Source: CAVSJJ01 sp963728395
GTDB taxonomy: Bacteria; Actinomycetota; Actinomycetes; Actinomycetales; Dermatophilaceae
Length of the DNA stretch: 64,000 bases
Assembly (NCBI GenBank): GCA_963728395.1
Contig: CAVSJJ010000009.1
Coordinates: 1 to 64,000 of the forward strand
Reading direction: 5' to 3'
In this document: piece after piece, positions 17,782 to 26,957 of the stretch
How the letters are laid out: each line of letters begins with the position of its first letter
Numbering within the stretch: position 1 is the first letter of the stretch
Notes under the pieces: model-generated
Seen by the model: only the letters and a program-made list of their open reading frames with translations
Databases searched by the model: none
Told to the model about the DNA's origin: nothing
Made by a program: the position numbers and the translations under genes

Positions 17782-19593
17782 TCAGTCGTCGGAGCCGCCG
17801 GGCAGCTCTTCCTTGATGTGTTCGACAGCCTCGGACACCTTGCCCTTGAAGCCCTTGGTGGCGATGCCGACCGCGTCCTCGTCCCCGTGCGCGAGCGCCT
17901 TCACCGTCTTCTTCATCTGCGAGGTCCGCACGTGCGGCGGCAGCGGCGGGATCTGCGGGTCGGTGAGGAACTCGAGCAGGACCGGTCCGTCGGCGCTGAG
18001 CGCCCGCTCCCAGGCCGGTCCGACCTGGTCGGGACGCTCGACCTTGATGCCCTCGAAGCCGAGCAGGCGGGCGAACTCGGCCGCCGGCACATAGGGGATG
18101 GTCTGGGTCGCGGGGTTCTTGGGGTCCGAGGCGAGCACCCGCTGCTCGTAGGACACCTGGTTCAGATCCTCGTTGACGAGCACCGCGAAGATGAGCGTCG
18201 GGTTCTTCGACAGCAGCTCCTCGGCGTATCGCTTCACGGTCAGCAGCTCGTTCATGCCGAGCATGGAGAAGGCGCCGTCACCGGTGAATGCGATGACCGG
18301 GCGATCGGGGAAGGCGAACTTGGCGCCGATGGCATACGGGACCCCCGGGACCATCGTCGCCAGGGTCCCGGAGAGGGACGCCGACATCCCGTCGCGCATC
18401 GTGAGGTATCGCGCCCACCAGTTCGTCGCCGAGCCGGAGTCGGAGGTGGTGATCACGTTCGCCGGCAGCCGTTGGTTCAGCTCCCAGAAGACGAGCTGCG
18501 GGTTGATCGGGTCGCCGTCCTGGTGGGCCCGGTCCTCCAGGACCCGGTCCCACACCTCACGCTCCTTGATGATGAAGTCCTGCCAGCTGCGGTCCTTCTT
18601 GGGCTTGAGCAGGGGGATGAGCGCGTCGAGCGTGTCGGCGGCGTCACCCACGAGCGAGACGTCGTTGGGGTAGCGGACGCCGATCATCTTCCCGTCGATG
18701 TCGATCTCGACGCACCGGGCCTGGCCGGGCTCCGGCAGCCACTCGGCATACGGGAAGCTCGTGCCGATCATGAACAGGGTGTCGCAGCCCATGAGCATCT
18801 TGTGGCTCGGCTCGGAGCCGAGCAGGCCGAGCGGCCCGGTGACGATCGGGACGTCGTCCGGGATGGCGTCCTTGCCGAGCAGCGCCTTGGCGATGCCCGC
18901 GCCGAGAAGGTCCGCGGCGTGCAGCACCTGGCTGGATGCCTTCTTCGCTCCCTGGCCGATGAGGATGGCCACCTTCTCGCCCTCGTTGAGGACGTCCGCC
19001 GCCTGGCGCAGGAGGCTCTCGTCGGGGACGACGTGCGGCTGGTTCCACCCCACGCTGGTGTTGACGGCGCCATGCTGGCGCGGTGGCGGGGTGTACTCGC
19101 TCTCCTGGACGTCCTCGGGGACGATGATGACCGCCGGGCGTCGCTCGCTCAGCGCCGACTTGATCGCCCGGTCCACCTGATGCCGGGCCGACGAGGGTTC
19201 CATGACGGTGGAGACGAAGCCGGCGATGTCCTTGAAGAAGGACTGCAGGTCGATCTCCTGCTGGTAGTGGGTGCCCACCGAGTAGCGCTTCTGCTGACCG
19301 ACGATCGCGAGCACCGGCTGGTGGTCGAGCTTGGCATCGTAGAGGCCGTTCGCCAGATGGACCGCCCCGGGCCCGGAGGTGGCGATGCAACAGCCGATCT
19401 CGCCGGTGAACTTGGCGTGCGAGGTCGCCATGAAGGCGGCCATCTCCTCGTGGCGGGCCTGGGTGAAGATCGGCTCCTCCACCTCCTCAAAGGCACCGAG
19501 GAAGCCGTTGATCCCGTCGCCGGCATATCCGTAGGCGCGGTGGATCCCCCACTCCCGCAGTCGTTCCAGGATGAACGTCGCAACATCAGGCAT
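17782..19593 (-). CDS. thiamine-diphosphate enzyme, pyruvate oxidase/dehydrogenase (PoxB)-like
   Basis: 603 residues with the three TPP-enzyme domains: the N-terminal PYR domain (YGYAGDGINGFLGAF, QARHEEMAAFMA with the catalytic Glu), the central domain, and the C-terminal PP domain with the GDG...N cofactor motif (FTGDGAFSMLG... VNEDLNQV). Its match is to pyruvate oxidase / pyruvate dehydrogenase (quinone)-type enzymes. The second ATG (19593) is chosen because GAGGAG lies nine bases upstream; the first ATG touches that site. It sits directly upstream of the fused FAD oxidase, so both may handle lactate/pyruvate oxidation in one operon. Confidence 0.8.
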   Translation of the reverse strand: MPDVATFILERLREWGIHRAYGYAGDGINGFLGAFEEVEEPIFTQARHEEMAAFMATSHAKFTGEIGCCIATSGPGAVHLANGLYDAKLDHQPVLAIVGQQKRYSVGTHYQQEIDLQSFFKDIAGFVSTVMEPSSARHQVDRAIKSALSERRPAVIIVPEDVQESEYTPPPRQHGAVNTSVGWNQPHVVPDESLLRQAADVLNEGEKVAILIGQGAKKASSQVLHAADLLGAGIAKALLGKDAIPDDVPIVTGPLGLLGSEPSHKMLMGCDTLFMIGTSFPYAEWLPEPGQARCVEIDIDGKMIGVRYPNDVSLVGDAADTLDALIPLLKPKKDRSWQDFIIKEREVWDRVLEDRAHQDGDPINPQLVFWELNQRLPANVITTSDSGSATNWWARYLTMRDGMSASLSGTLATMVPGVPYAIGAKFAFPDRPVIAFTGDGAFSMLGMNELLTVKRYAEELLSKNPTLIFAVLVNEDLNQVSYEQRVLASDPKNPATQTIPYVPAAEFARLLGFEGIKVERPDQVGPAWERALSADGPVLLEFLTDPQIPPLPPHVRTSQMKKTVKALAHGDEDAVGIATKGFKGKVSEAVEHIKEELPGGSDD

Positions 19594-19875
19594 CGGTGGC
19601 ATCTCCTCGTCGACTATCAACTGGTCGGACGCCGGTGCTGGCTCGGTCGGCTCGGCGCCCCGACTCCTTTCGCGGTACCCAGGCCTCGGCCCGATAACCG
19701 GGCGGGCCGCCAACTCGCCGTCGGTGGGACGGTCCGGCTCCGAACGAATGCGTGCCTCCGGCGCCCCCAACGGGTGACGGTCGATCCCGTCGCGGAGGAA
19801 GGGCTAAGGAGGCGCCGCGGCCGGCCGATGGGACCCACGTCCCCCCGTCCACGTGTTCACCTGGAGCGTGTCCCC

Positions 19876-20952
19876 ATGCTGCTGCGCCGCCGAAACGCCG
19901 CGACCTCCACCCTCCCGCCGATCCTGCACGAGCTCGGGCTCGCCGAGATCATCCAGGCCTCACCGGCCGCGCTGCTGGTGACCCGGCTCGACGGCGAGAT
20001 CGTCTACCGCAACCAGGCGGCCACCCTCGTCGCGGCGCAGGTCGCGGGCGCCGGCGGCGATGCAGTCCTCCAGCAGCTGCGCGACGGGCTCCGGCGGATC
20101 ATCGGTGAGCGGCACGAGCTGCCGCACACGACGACCCTCCACGTCCAGGCCGGCACGCACGTGGCCGATGCCGAGGCGACGATCGCCGGTCTCCCGGGCG
20201 CCTTCCTCGTGACGTGGAAGGACGTCACGGCCGCGACGGCGCTCGCCGGCCAGACCTCGGAGATCTCCGAGGCGCTCGCCGGCGCGTCGTCCCAGCTCGC
20301 CGCTCTCGCCGATGAGCTGGCGGTCGAGACCGGCGAGGTCTCCTCCCGGGCCGATTCGGTCGCCGCGGGCGCCGAGCAGATGACGGCCTCGATCCGCGAC
20401 ATCGCGAGCACGGCGGCGTCGGCGGCGACGAGCACCGGGACCGCCGTCGAGTCGGCCGGCACCGCGAGCGAGATCGTCCGCGAGCTCGCCGAGGCCGGCG
20501 AGCGGATCGGCGTCGTCAGCAAGCTCATCACCTCGATCGCCGAGCAGACCAACCTGCTCGCCCTCAACGCCACGATCGAGGCGGCGCGGGCCGGCGAGGC
20601 GGGCAAGGGCTTCGCCGTCGTCTCCGGTGAGGTCAAGGAGCTCGCTCAGCGCACCGCCCAGGCGACCGGTGAGATCGGCGAGATGATCGAGTCGATCCAG
20701 GGCAGCGGCGGCAAGGCCACCGCGGCCCTCGAGCGGGTCGTCGAGCTGATCGGGCAGATCGAGTCCCAGCAGACCGTCATCGCCTCTGCGGTCGAGGAGC
20801 AGGGCACCGTCGCGACCGACATGAGCAAGAGCGTGACCGTCTTCGCCGGCGCGGCCCAGTCGTCGAAGGAGCTCATCGCCAGCCTGCGCAGCACCGCCGC
20901 GGAGGTCGCCGAGCGGGCCCAGCACCTGAGCAGCCTGGGCCGCCTCGGCTGA
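19876..20952 (+). CDS. soluble methyl-accepting chemotaxis-like protein with PAS domain
   Basis: 358 residues. The N-terminal 100 residues resemble a PAS sensor (IIQASPAALLVTRLDGEIVYRNQAA). The rest is a coiled-coil MCP signalling domain with the conserved hairpin tip, TSIAEQTNLLALNATIEAAR followed by GFAVVSGEVKELAQRT. No transmembrane segment is present, so it acts in the cytoplasm. The open frame extends far upstream to 17731, but that part is antisense to the TPP gene; ATG 19876 with GGAG upstream is the plausible start. No chemotaxis kinase lies nearby. It may sense redox or metabolic state and is divergent from the TPP enzyme. Confidence 0.8.
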   Translation: MLLRRRNAATSTLPPILHELGLAEIIQASPAALLVTRLDGEIVYRNQAATLVAAQVAGAGGDAVLQQLRDGLRRIIGERHELPHTTTLHVQAGTHVADAEATIAGLPGAFLVTWKDVTAATALAGQTSEISEALAGASSQLAALADELAVETGEVSSRADSVAAGAEQMTASIRDIASTAASAATSTGTAVESAGTASEIVRELAEAGERIGVVSKLITSIAEQTNLLALNATIEAARAGEAGKGFAVVSGEVKELAQRTAQATGEIGEMIESIQGSGGKATAALERVVELIGQIESQQTVIASAVEEQGTVATDMSKSVTVFAGAAQSSKELIASLRSTAAEVAERAQHLSSLGRLG

Positions 20953-21003
20953 TCGAGCCCCGCACTCCCGGAGCCGACGGTCCGGAGCACGAGGAGGCTC
21001 AGC

Positions 21004-21435
21004 ATGACGACGGCGCACGACCACATCGACGACACGGTCGCGGCATACCTGCGAACGCAGCATCTCGGACGGCCGGCGACGGTCGACCCCAGCGGGGCCC
21101 ACAACAACACGGTCGGCTTCCGCTAGGACCGTGAGCTCGGCGTCATCGACATCGGCGGGATGCGGATGGCCGGCACGAAGAAGTACCGCAACCTCGCGCA
21201 CAACGACAAGGTGGCGTTCGTCGACGACCTGGCCTCGATCGACCCGTGGCGTCCGCGGATGGTCGAGATCCGCGGTCGGGCCGAGCGGGTCCGGCTCGAC
21301 GAGCCGCTCATGCCGGGGATGACCCACGAGGTGATTCGGATCCACCCGGAGAGGGTCTTCGTCTTCGGCGCTCGACCAGCCCGGCGGGTCGCCCAGCCCG
21401 GCGGGTCGCCCGACCTCCGGCGACGGGTGACCTGA
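21004..21435 (+). pseudogene. PPOX-class F420-dependent oxidoreductase, nonsense mutation
   Basis: The frame from ATG 21004 (GAGGAGG nearby) encodes a complete PPOX-type split-barrel protein of about 143 codons, except for a TAG at 21124-21126. Upstream residues end NNTVGFR and downstream ones continue DRELGVIDIGG... TKKYRNLAHNDKVAFVDDLAS... VEIRGRAERV, all in frame. Family members have Tyr at the stop position (GFRYD), so one base change from TAC explains it. No second lesion is seen, so it is a recent pseudogene or a sequencing error. Confidence 0.8.
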
Positions 21436-21486
21436 CCGGCGCGGGATGCCGTATGCCGTCCCCGACGGTCATCCCGCCGCTCGATC

Positions 21487-21547
21487 CGCCGAAATCTCAC
21501 CGGAACGCTGTTGCTGCGGGGTCCCGGTGAGATTTCGGCGAATCGAG
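21487..21547 (+). repeat. long inverted repeat, family A copy 1
   Basis: CGCCGAAATCTCACCGG at 21487-21503 and its exact reverse complement at 21524-21540 form 17-bp arms around a 20-nt loop, followed by AATCGAG. A near-identical copy is at 28231-28290 in the same orientation. It lies between the PPOX pseudogene and the DeoR gene; it could act as a terminator for the former or be a mobile palindromic unit. Confidence 0.85.
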
Positions 21548-21562
21548 CCAAGGGGGGAACCC

Positions 21563-21598
21563 TTGACACCCACCTCGGGGATCCCCATACTCCCTCTA
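21563..21598 (+). promoter_or_regulatory. sigma-70-type promoter giving a leaderless deoR-type transcript
   Basis: TTGACA at 21563-21568 and CATACT at 21586-21591 are separated by 17 bases. The expected start point, seven bases after the -10 box, is the A of the ATG at 21598. No Shine-Dalgarno site precedes that ATG, which fits leaderless translation, common in actinobacteria. Confidence 0.7.
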
Positions 21599-22440
21599 TG
21601 TCCCACGAGGATCCACACCAACCCTCGATCGTCCTCATGCCCGAGGTGCGCCGGGACGCCATCGCCCGGGAGGTGGCTCGCGTCGGTGCGGTGCGGTCGG
21701 AGGAGCTGGCGCACCGGTTCTCCGTCTCACTCGAGACGGTCCGCCGCGACCTGCTCGCCCTCGAGCGCGCCGGTGCACTGCGCCGGGTCTTCGGCGGGGC
21801 ACGCAGCGCCGGCGGTCGCACCGTCGAGCCCTCATTCGAGGAGCGCGCCGTCCTGCACCTGGAGCAGAAGCAGGCCATGGCCGCGCTCGCGGTGGAGCTG
21901 ATCCATCCCGGGGAGACGGTCTTCCTCGACGTCGGCACGTCCGTCGCCGAGGTGGCCCGAGCCCTGCCACCGGACCTGACCTGCCGCATCCTCACCAACT
22001 CGATGCTCGCGGCGAACGAGCTCGTCGACCGCCCACAGGCGGAGGTCGTGCTCAGCGGCGGCCGGCTGCGCAAGGGTGACCTGGCCCTCTCCGGCCCGGA
22101 CGCCCAGCAGTTCTTCGCCGGGTACTACGCCGACCGGGCCTTCCTGGGGTCCGGTGGGCTCGATCTCGAGGCCGGCCTGACGGACTACCACCCGGACGAG
22201 ATCGCCGTCCGCAAGCTCCTCGTCGCGCACTCGACCGAACGCCATGTCCTCGTCGACTCGACCAAGCTCGGCCAGGTCGCTCTGGGCAAGGTCTGCGACC
22301 TCGCGGACCTGACCGGAGTCATCACCGACGACGGCGCCGACCACGCCGTCGTCGACGCCCTCCGCGCCACCACCGTGGAGGTACTCGTCGCCCACAGCGA
22401 CGGCGCCGGGCGCCGCCGCAGCAGCCGCAACGCCGACTGA
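21598..22440 (+). CDS. DeoR-family transcriptional regulator
   Basis: 280 residues from ATG 21598. An N-terminal DeoR HTH (RRDAIAREVARVGAVRSEELAHRFSVSLETVRRDLLALE) is followed by a DeoR C-terminal sugar-phosphate sensor domain (VFLDVGTSVAEVARAL... GSGGLDLEAGLTDYHPDE... DSTKLGQ). Such proteins usually repress a linked carbohydrate operon and release DNA on binding a phosphorylated intermediate, so the ligand is likely the product of the kinase encoded 1.7 kb downstream. The longer frame to 21511 runs through the inverted repeat and lies upstream of the promoter, so it is rejected. Confidence 0.88.
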   Translation: MSHEDPHQPSIVLMPEVRRDAIAREVARVGAVRSEELAHRFSVSLETVRRDLLALERAGALRRVFGGARSAGGRTVEPSFEERAVLHLEQKQAMAALAVELIHPGETVFLDVGTSVAEVARALPPDLTCRILTNSMLAANELVDRPQAEVVLSGGRLRKGDLALSGPDAQQFFAGYYADRAFLGSGGLDLEAGLTDYHPDEIAVRKLLVAHSTERHVLVDSTKLGQVALGKVCDLADLTGVITDDGADHAVVDALRATTVEVLVAHSDGAGRRRSSRNAD

Positions 22441-22477
22441 CGCGTCACCTCCCTCGAGAGGAAAGGGAAGGCACCAC

Positions 22478-23968
22478 ATGAGTAGTCACGACACCGGCCA
22501 CGTCCTCGAGCACTTCGGGTACCGCGAGGAGTTCGACCGCACCCTGCACCGCTTCGCGTCCTTCGCGATCGGGTTCTCCTTCATCTCCATCACGACCGGG
22601 ATCTTCACGACCTACGGCTCGGTCCTCAACACCTCCGGTCCGCTCGGCATCTGGACCTGGCCGATCGTCATCGTCGGCCAGACGATGGTCGCCCTCGTCT
22701 TCGGCGCGCTCGCCAGCCGGATGCCGCTCGCCGGCTACTCCTACCAATGGATGTCCCGCCTGGCGAACCCCGTCGTCGGCTGGATCCTCGGCTGGCTGAC
22801 CTTCTCCTTCCTCGTCGTCGACGTCGTCGCGGTCGACTACGCGCTGGCCTCGACCGTCGCGCCGGCCCTCTTCGGCTACACCGCGACGACGGGCAACACC
22901 TGGCTCGTCACCGCGATCGTCGCGCTCATCCAGGCCGCCGTCATCGCCCAGTCGACGGTCCTCACCGAGCGGGTCAACAACATCGCCGTCGGCACCGAGA
23001 TCGTCGGGATCCTCCTGCTCACCGTCCTGCTCTTCATCGTCGGCGCCGTCAAGGGTGAGCTGTCCGGCGGCAACCTCTTCGACAAGGCGGCCGTCTCCGC
23101 CGACGGCTACTTCGGGCTCGGCTCGAGCTTCAACCACGTCTCCCCCTGGATGCTCGCCTTCCTGCTGGGGTCCTTCACCATCGTCGGGTTCGAGGCCGCC
23201 AGCAACCTCGCCGAGGAGACCCACGACGCCGAGAACGTCGTCCCCCGGGCCATGTGGCAGTCGGTCGTCCTGTCCGGCGTCATCGGCATGGTCTTCCTCA
23301 TCGCGATCACCATGGCCGGATCCGACTTCACCGCTCTGGCCGCCTCGAGCACCCCGGTCGCCGACATCGCCGTCGCCGTCCTCGGGTCGTGGGTCGGCAA
23401 GGCGCTGCTCGTCCTGGTCCTGTTCTCGATCTTCGCCTGCGGGATGGTCATCTTCGTCAGCGCCAGCCGGATCGTCTGGGCAATGTCCCGCGACAACCGC
23501 TTCCCCGCACACGCGATGATGCGCAAGGTCGACCCCCAGCGCGGCACCCCCTTCATCGCGGTGGTGTCGGTCGGCATCCTCATCGAGATCGTCCTCGCGA
23601 TCTTCGCCCAGACGACGAGCGTGCTGTTCAACCTCTTCAGTGCCGCCACGCTCATGCCATGCCTGATCTACCTCGCGACGGTCATCCTCTACGTGGCGGC
23701 CCGCAAGCGGCTCCCCGAGGCCCGGGGCTTCTCGCTCGGCCGGTGGGAGAACGGCGTCATCGCGCTGGCCCTGGTCTGGCTGCTGTGGGAGCTCAACATC
23801 TTCCGTGACGCCGGCTTCAAGGACCCGTGGCTGTATGCCGTCGGCATGCTCGTCATCGGTCTGGTCTACCTCGGCGTCCTCGTCGGTCGTGGCCACAGCC
23901 TCGAGATGCCGAGGATCATCACCGAGGACCCCGAGGCGTTCGCGAAGACCTCCGACGACGCCTCCTAG
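22478..23968 (+). CDS. APC-superfamily permease
   Basis: 496 residues with about twelve transmembrane segments. The first helix region (FASFAIGFSFISITTGIFTTYG) and FTIVGFEAASNLAEETHDAENVVPRA match the amino acid/choline transporter (ACT, GabP/UGA4-like) branch of the APC superfamily. It imports an amino acid, amine or related compound. It follows the DeoR gene by 37 bp with GAGGAAAGGG upstream of its ATG, and is probably in the same operon as the FGGY kinase, which begins 137 bp later. An amine-type importer beside a polyol-type kinase is unusual; see findings. Confidence 0.85.
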   Translation: MSSHDTGHVLEHFGYREEFDRTLHRFASFAIGFSFISITTGIFTTYGSVLNTSGPLGIWTWPIVIVGQTMVALVFGALASRMPLAGYSYQWMSRLANPVVGWILGWLTFSFLVVDVVAVDYALASTVAPALFGYTATTGNTWLVTAIVALIQAAVIAQSTVLTERVNNIAVGTEIVGILLLTVLLFIVGAVKGELSGGNLFDKAAVSADGYFGLGSSFNHVSPWMLAFLLGSFTIVGFEAASNLAEETHDAENVVPRAMWQSVVLSGVIGMVFLIAITMAGSDFTALAASSTPVADIAVAVLGSWVGKALLVLVLFSIFACGMVIFVSASRIVWAMSRDNRFPAHAMMRKVDPQRGTPFIAVVSVGILIEIVLAIFAQTTSVLFNLFSAATLMPCLIYLATVILYVAARKRLPEARGFSLGRWENGVIALALVWLLWELNIFRDAGFKDPWLYAVGMLVIGLVYLGVLVGRGHSLEMPRIITEDPEAFAKTSDDAS

Positions 23969-24105
23969 CCCGGTGGTGCGCGGCGGCCGGTGCATCCGCA
24001 CATCCCCTGGCGCCCGCCGCGACCACCGCAGGGGCCGGGTCGCTCCCTCCGCGACCCGGCCCCGACCCCTCGCCGACCCTCCTTCCCGAGCGTGGTGATG
24101 ACACG

Positions 24106-25533
24106 ATGAACAGCGTCCTGGCGATCGACCAGGGGACGTCGGGCACAAAGGCCGTCGTCGTCGACGGCGCCGGCTCCGTGCGGTCGGTGGCGGAGGTCCC
24201 GATCCGCCCCGAGTACGGCGGCGGCGGCCGGGTCGAGCAGGATCCGCGCGAGCTGCTGGACTCGGTGTATGCCGCGTCGCACCGCGCGGTGGAGGACGCC
24301 GGCATCGCCATCGACGGCGTGACCCTCACCAACCAGGGCGAGACCGTCCTCGCCTGGGACCCGGACACCGGCGAGCCCCTGTCGAAGCTCGTCGTGTGGC
24401 AGGACCGGCGGGCGGAGTCGGTGTGTGCCGCCCTGGCCGACCGGGCCGAGGACATCGCGCAACGCACCGGTCTCGTCCTCGACCCGTACTTCAGTGCGCC
24501 CAAGCTCGCCTGGCTCCGACAGAACGTCACGACCGACGGCCTGGTCAGCACGAGCGACGCCTGGATCCTTCATCGCCTCAGTGGCGAGTACGTCACCGAC
24601 GCCGCCACCGCCGGCCGCTCGCTCGTGACGTCACTCGACACCGGCGACTACGACCCCGACCTGCTCGCCCTGTTCGGCCTCGCCGGTGAGCGCATGCCCC
24701 GGATCGCGGCCAACGACGAGATCGTCGGCACGACGAGCCTGCTCGGTCCGGAGCTGCCGCTCGGCGGCCTCGTCGTCGACCAGCAGGCGGCGCTTCTCGC
24801 CGAGCGGTGCCTCGAGGCCGGGGAGGCCAAGTGCACCTTCGGCACCGGCGCCTTCTTCCTCACCAACACCGGTCGGGAGGCACGGCGCCCGGCGAACGGG
24901 CTCGTCTCCTGCATCGCCTGGCGGGTCGGTGACGAGATCACCTACTGCTCCGATGGCCAGGTCTACACCGCGGCCTCGGCGGTCCGGTGGCTCCAGGACG
25001 TCGGCCTCATCTCCGGCCCCGAGGACCTCGACGCCCTCGGCGGAGACGATGCCGAGGGCCTCCTCTGCGTTCCCGCCCTGGCGGGACTGGCGGCGCCGTG
25101 GTGGGACCCCTCGGCGACCGGCACCCTGCGCGGTCTCACCCTCGGGACGACCCGGGAGCACATCGTCACCGCGCTGATCCAGGGCCTGGCCGCGCAGGTC
25201 GCCGAGCTCGCCGATCTCGTCGCCACCGACCTCGGCACGCCGCTGACCCGGCTGCGGGTCGACGGGGGCCTGACGAGGAGCATGGTCTTCATGCAGGCCG
25301 TTGCCGACCTCGCGCAGCTGCCCGTCGACGTCTACCCCTCGTCGCACGCGACGCCGCTCGGCGCCGTGGCCCTCATGCGCACGGCCTTGGACCCGACCCT
25401 CCCGCTCGCCGATGCCGTGGTTGGCTGGGAGCCGACCACCTCCTACGAGCCGCGTTGGTCGACGGATCGCACCGAGACCTTCCGGGCCCGGTGGAGGGCG
25501 ACGGTCGAGGAGTCACGAGAAGGAGGCGAGTGA
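24106..25533 (+). CDS. FGGY-family carbohydrate kinase (glycerol-kinase-like)
   Basis: 475 residues. FGGY kinase features: phosphate-1 motif AIDQGTSGTKAVVVD at the N-terminus, TFGTGAFFLTNTG in the middle, and the adenosine-binding LRVDGGLTRSMVFMQAVADL near the C-terminus. It is closest in look to glycerol kinase but the substrate is not certain. The ATG at 24106 lies in a poor ribosome-site context; the longer frame to 23827 is antisense-like and overlaps the permease. The stop overlaps the next ATG by one base (TGATG), so kinase and flavoenzyme are translationally coupled. Confidence 0.85.
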   Translation: MNSVLAIDQGTSGTKAVVVDGAGSVRSVAEVPIRPEYGGGGRVEQDPRELLDSVYAASHRAVEDAGIAIDGVTLTNQGETVLAWDPDTGEPLSKLVVWQDRRAESVCAALADRAEDIAQRTGLVLDPYFSAPKLAWLRQNVTTDGLVSTSDAWILHRLSGEYVTDAATAGRSLVTSLDTGDYDPDLLALFGLAGERMPRIAANDEIVGTTSLLGPELPLGGLVVDQQAALLAERCLEAGEAKCTFGTGAFFLTNTGREARRPANGLVSCIAWRVGDEITYCSDGQVYTAASAVRWLQDVGLISGPEDLDALGGDDAEGLLCVPALAGLAAPWWDPSATGTLRGLTLGTTREHIVTALIQGLAAQVAELADLVATDLGTPLTRLRVDGGLTRSMVFMQAVADLAQLPVDVYPSSHATPLGAVALMRTALDPTLPLADAVVGWEPTTSYEPRWSTDRTETFRARWRATVEESREGGE

Positions 25534-26957
25534 TGGCCACGGTTCATGACGTCGTCGTCATCGGGGCGGGAGTGGTCGGCTGCGCCATCGCCCGACACCT
25601 GGCCGGGCACGAGCTCGACGTCGTGCTCGTCGAGGCCCGCGGGGACGTCGGCGACGGCACGTCGAAGGCCAACACCGCCATCCTCCACACCGGCTTCGAC
25701 GCCTCCCCGGGAACCCTCGAGTCGCGCCTCGTCCATGACGGGTACCGGCTGCTCAAGGACTACGCGGGCCGGACCGGCATACCGATGGAGCCGACGTCCG
25801 CGCTCCTCGTCGCCTGGGACGACGAGCAGCTCACGAGCCTGCCGTCGCTGCGGGACAAGGCGGAGCGCAACGGCTACCACGAGACCCGGATCGTGGACGC
25901 GGAGCATGTCTACGCCACCGTGCCTCACCTCGGCCCCGGCGCGCTGGGCGGGCTCGTCGTCCCCGGGGAGTCGATCATCTGCACGTGGTCGACGTCCATC
26001 GCGCTGGCCACCGACGCCGTCGGGCGCGGGTGCGACCTGCGCCTGGACTCGGCGGTGAGCGCGATCGAGGTCGGGGATGCCGCGACGACGGTCCACACGG
26101 CCACCGGCGACATCGAGACCCGGTGGGTCGTCAACGCCGCGGGCCTGGGTGGCGACACGATCGAACGGATGGTGGGCTACGAGCGCTTCACCCTCCACCC
26201 GCGCCGCGGCGAGCTCGTCGTCTTCGACAAGCTCGCCCGTCCCGCGGTGCCCGTCATCGTCCTGCCCGTCCCGAGCAAGGTCGGCAAGGGCGTCCTCGTC
26301 TCCCCGACCATTTACGGCAACGTCATGGTGGGCCCGACCGCCGAGGACATGGCGGACCGTGGCGACACCTCCACGACCGAGGCGGGCTTCGCGTTCCTCC
26401 GGGAGAAGGGTGAGCGACTCATGCCGTCCCTGCTCGGCGAGGAGGTGACCGCCGCGTATGCCGGTCTGCGCGCCGCTCATGACCAGAGCGACTACGTCAT
26501 CGAGGCGGACGGCGAGCGGCGGTATGCCGTGGCAGGCTGCATCCGCTCGACCGGGCTCACCTCGGCGATAGCGGTCGCGGAGTACGTCGGCGGCCTGCTC
26601 GAGACGGCCGGCCTGGCGCTGACGCCCCGGGCCGACCTGCCGCCCCCACCGACGATGCCTCAGCTCGGCGACCACGCCCTCCGCCCGTTCGCCGACGCCG
26701 ACCGGATCGCGGCCGACCCGGCATACGGACGGATCGTCTGCTTCTGCGAGCGGGTGACCGAGGGCGAGATCCGCGACGCGCTCGGCTCGACGATCCCCGC
26801 CCGCGATCTCGGGGGGCTGCGCCGCCGCACCCGGGCCCACAACGGGCGCTGCCAGGGCTTCTTCTGCGGCGCCCGGCTCACGGCGATGCTCGACGAGGCG
26901 GGCCCGACCGGCTCGCCCGGCGCCGCCCGCCCGACCTCGAGGACGGTGACGGCATGA
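25533..26957 (+). CDS. GlpA-like FAD-dependent oxidoreductase with C-terminal BFD [2Fe-2S] domain
   Basis: 474 residues. The N-terminus is a DAO-type FAD domain (VVVIGAGVVGCAIARHL at 7-23). After about 390 residues comes a BFD-like iron-sulfur domain, CFCERVTEGEIRDAL... GRCQGFFCG, with four cysteines. This architecture is that of anaerobic glycerol-3-phosphate dehydrogenase subunit GlpA and its relatives, which oxidise a phosphorylated polyol and pass electrons on. AGGAGG precedes the ATG. The 3' end overlaps the next gene as ATGA. It most likely oxidises the product of the upstream kinase. Confidence 0.85.
   Translation: MATVHDVVVIGAGVVGCAIARHLAGHELDVVLVEARGDVGDGTSKANTAILHTGFDASPGTLESRLVHDGYRLLKDYAGRTGIPMEPTSALLVAWDDEQLTSLPSLRDKAERNGYHETRIVDAEHVYATVPHLGPGALGGLVVPGESIICTWSTSIALATDAVGRGCDLRLDSAVSAIEVGDAATTVHTATGDIETRWVVNAAGLGGDTIERMVGYERFTLHPRRGELVVFDKLARPAVPVIVLPVPSKVGKGVLVSPTIYGNVMVGPTAEDMADRGDTSTTEAGFAFLREKGERLMPSLLGEEVTAAYAGLRAAHDQSDYVIEADGERRYAVAGCIRSTGLTSAIAVAEYVGGLLETAGLALTPRADLPPPPTMPQLGDHALRPFADADRIAADPAYGRIVCFCERVTEGEIRDALGSTIPARDLGGLRRRTRAHNGRCQGFFCGARLTAMLDEAGPTGSPGAARPTSRTVTA

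Noticed and set aside
14783..18094. Very long open frame on the plus strand opposite the FAD oxidase gene
   Set aside because: It is Arg/Val/Leu/Gly-rich antisense sequence with no family motif, a by-product of GC-rich third positions in the minus-strand gene. Similar long antisense frames at 45937-47817 and 34040-36310 were rejected for the same reason.
17731..19875. N-terminal extension of the chemoreceptor frame
   Set aside because: It is antisense to the TPP enzyme gene and has no domain; the MCP gene starts at ATG 19876.
21124..21126. TAG as a recoded sense codon (for example pyrrolysine)
   Set aside because: Nothing in the window encodes a pyrrolysine system or suppressor, and a simple Tyr-to-stop change explains it.
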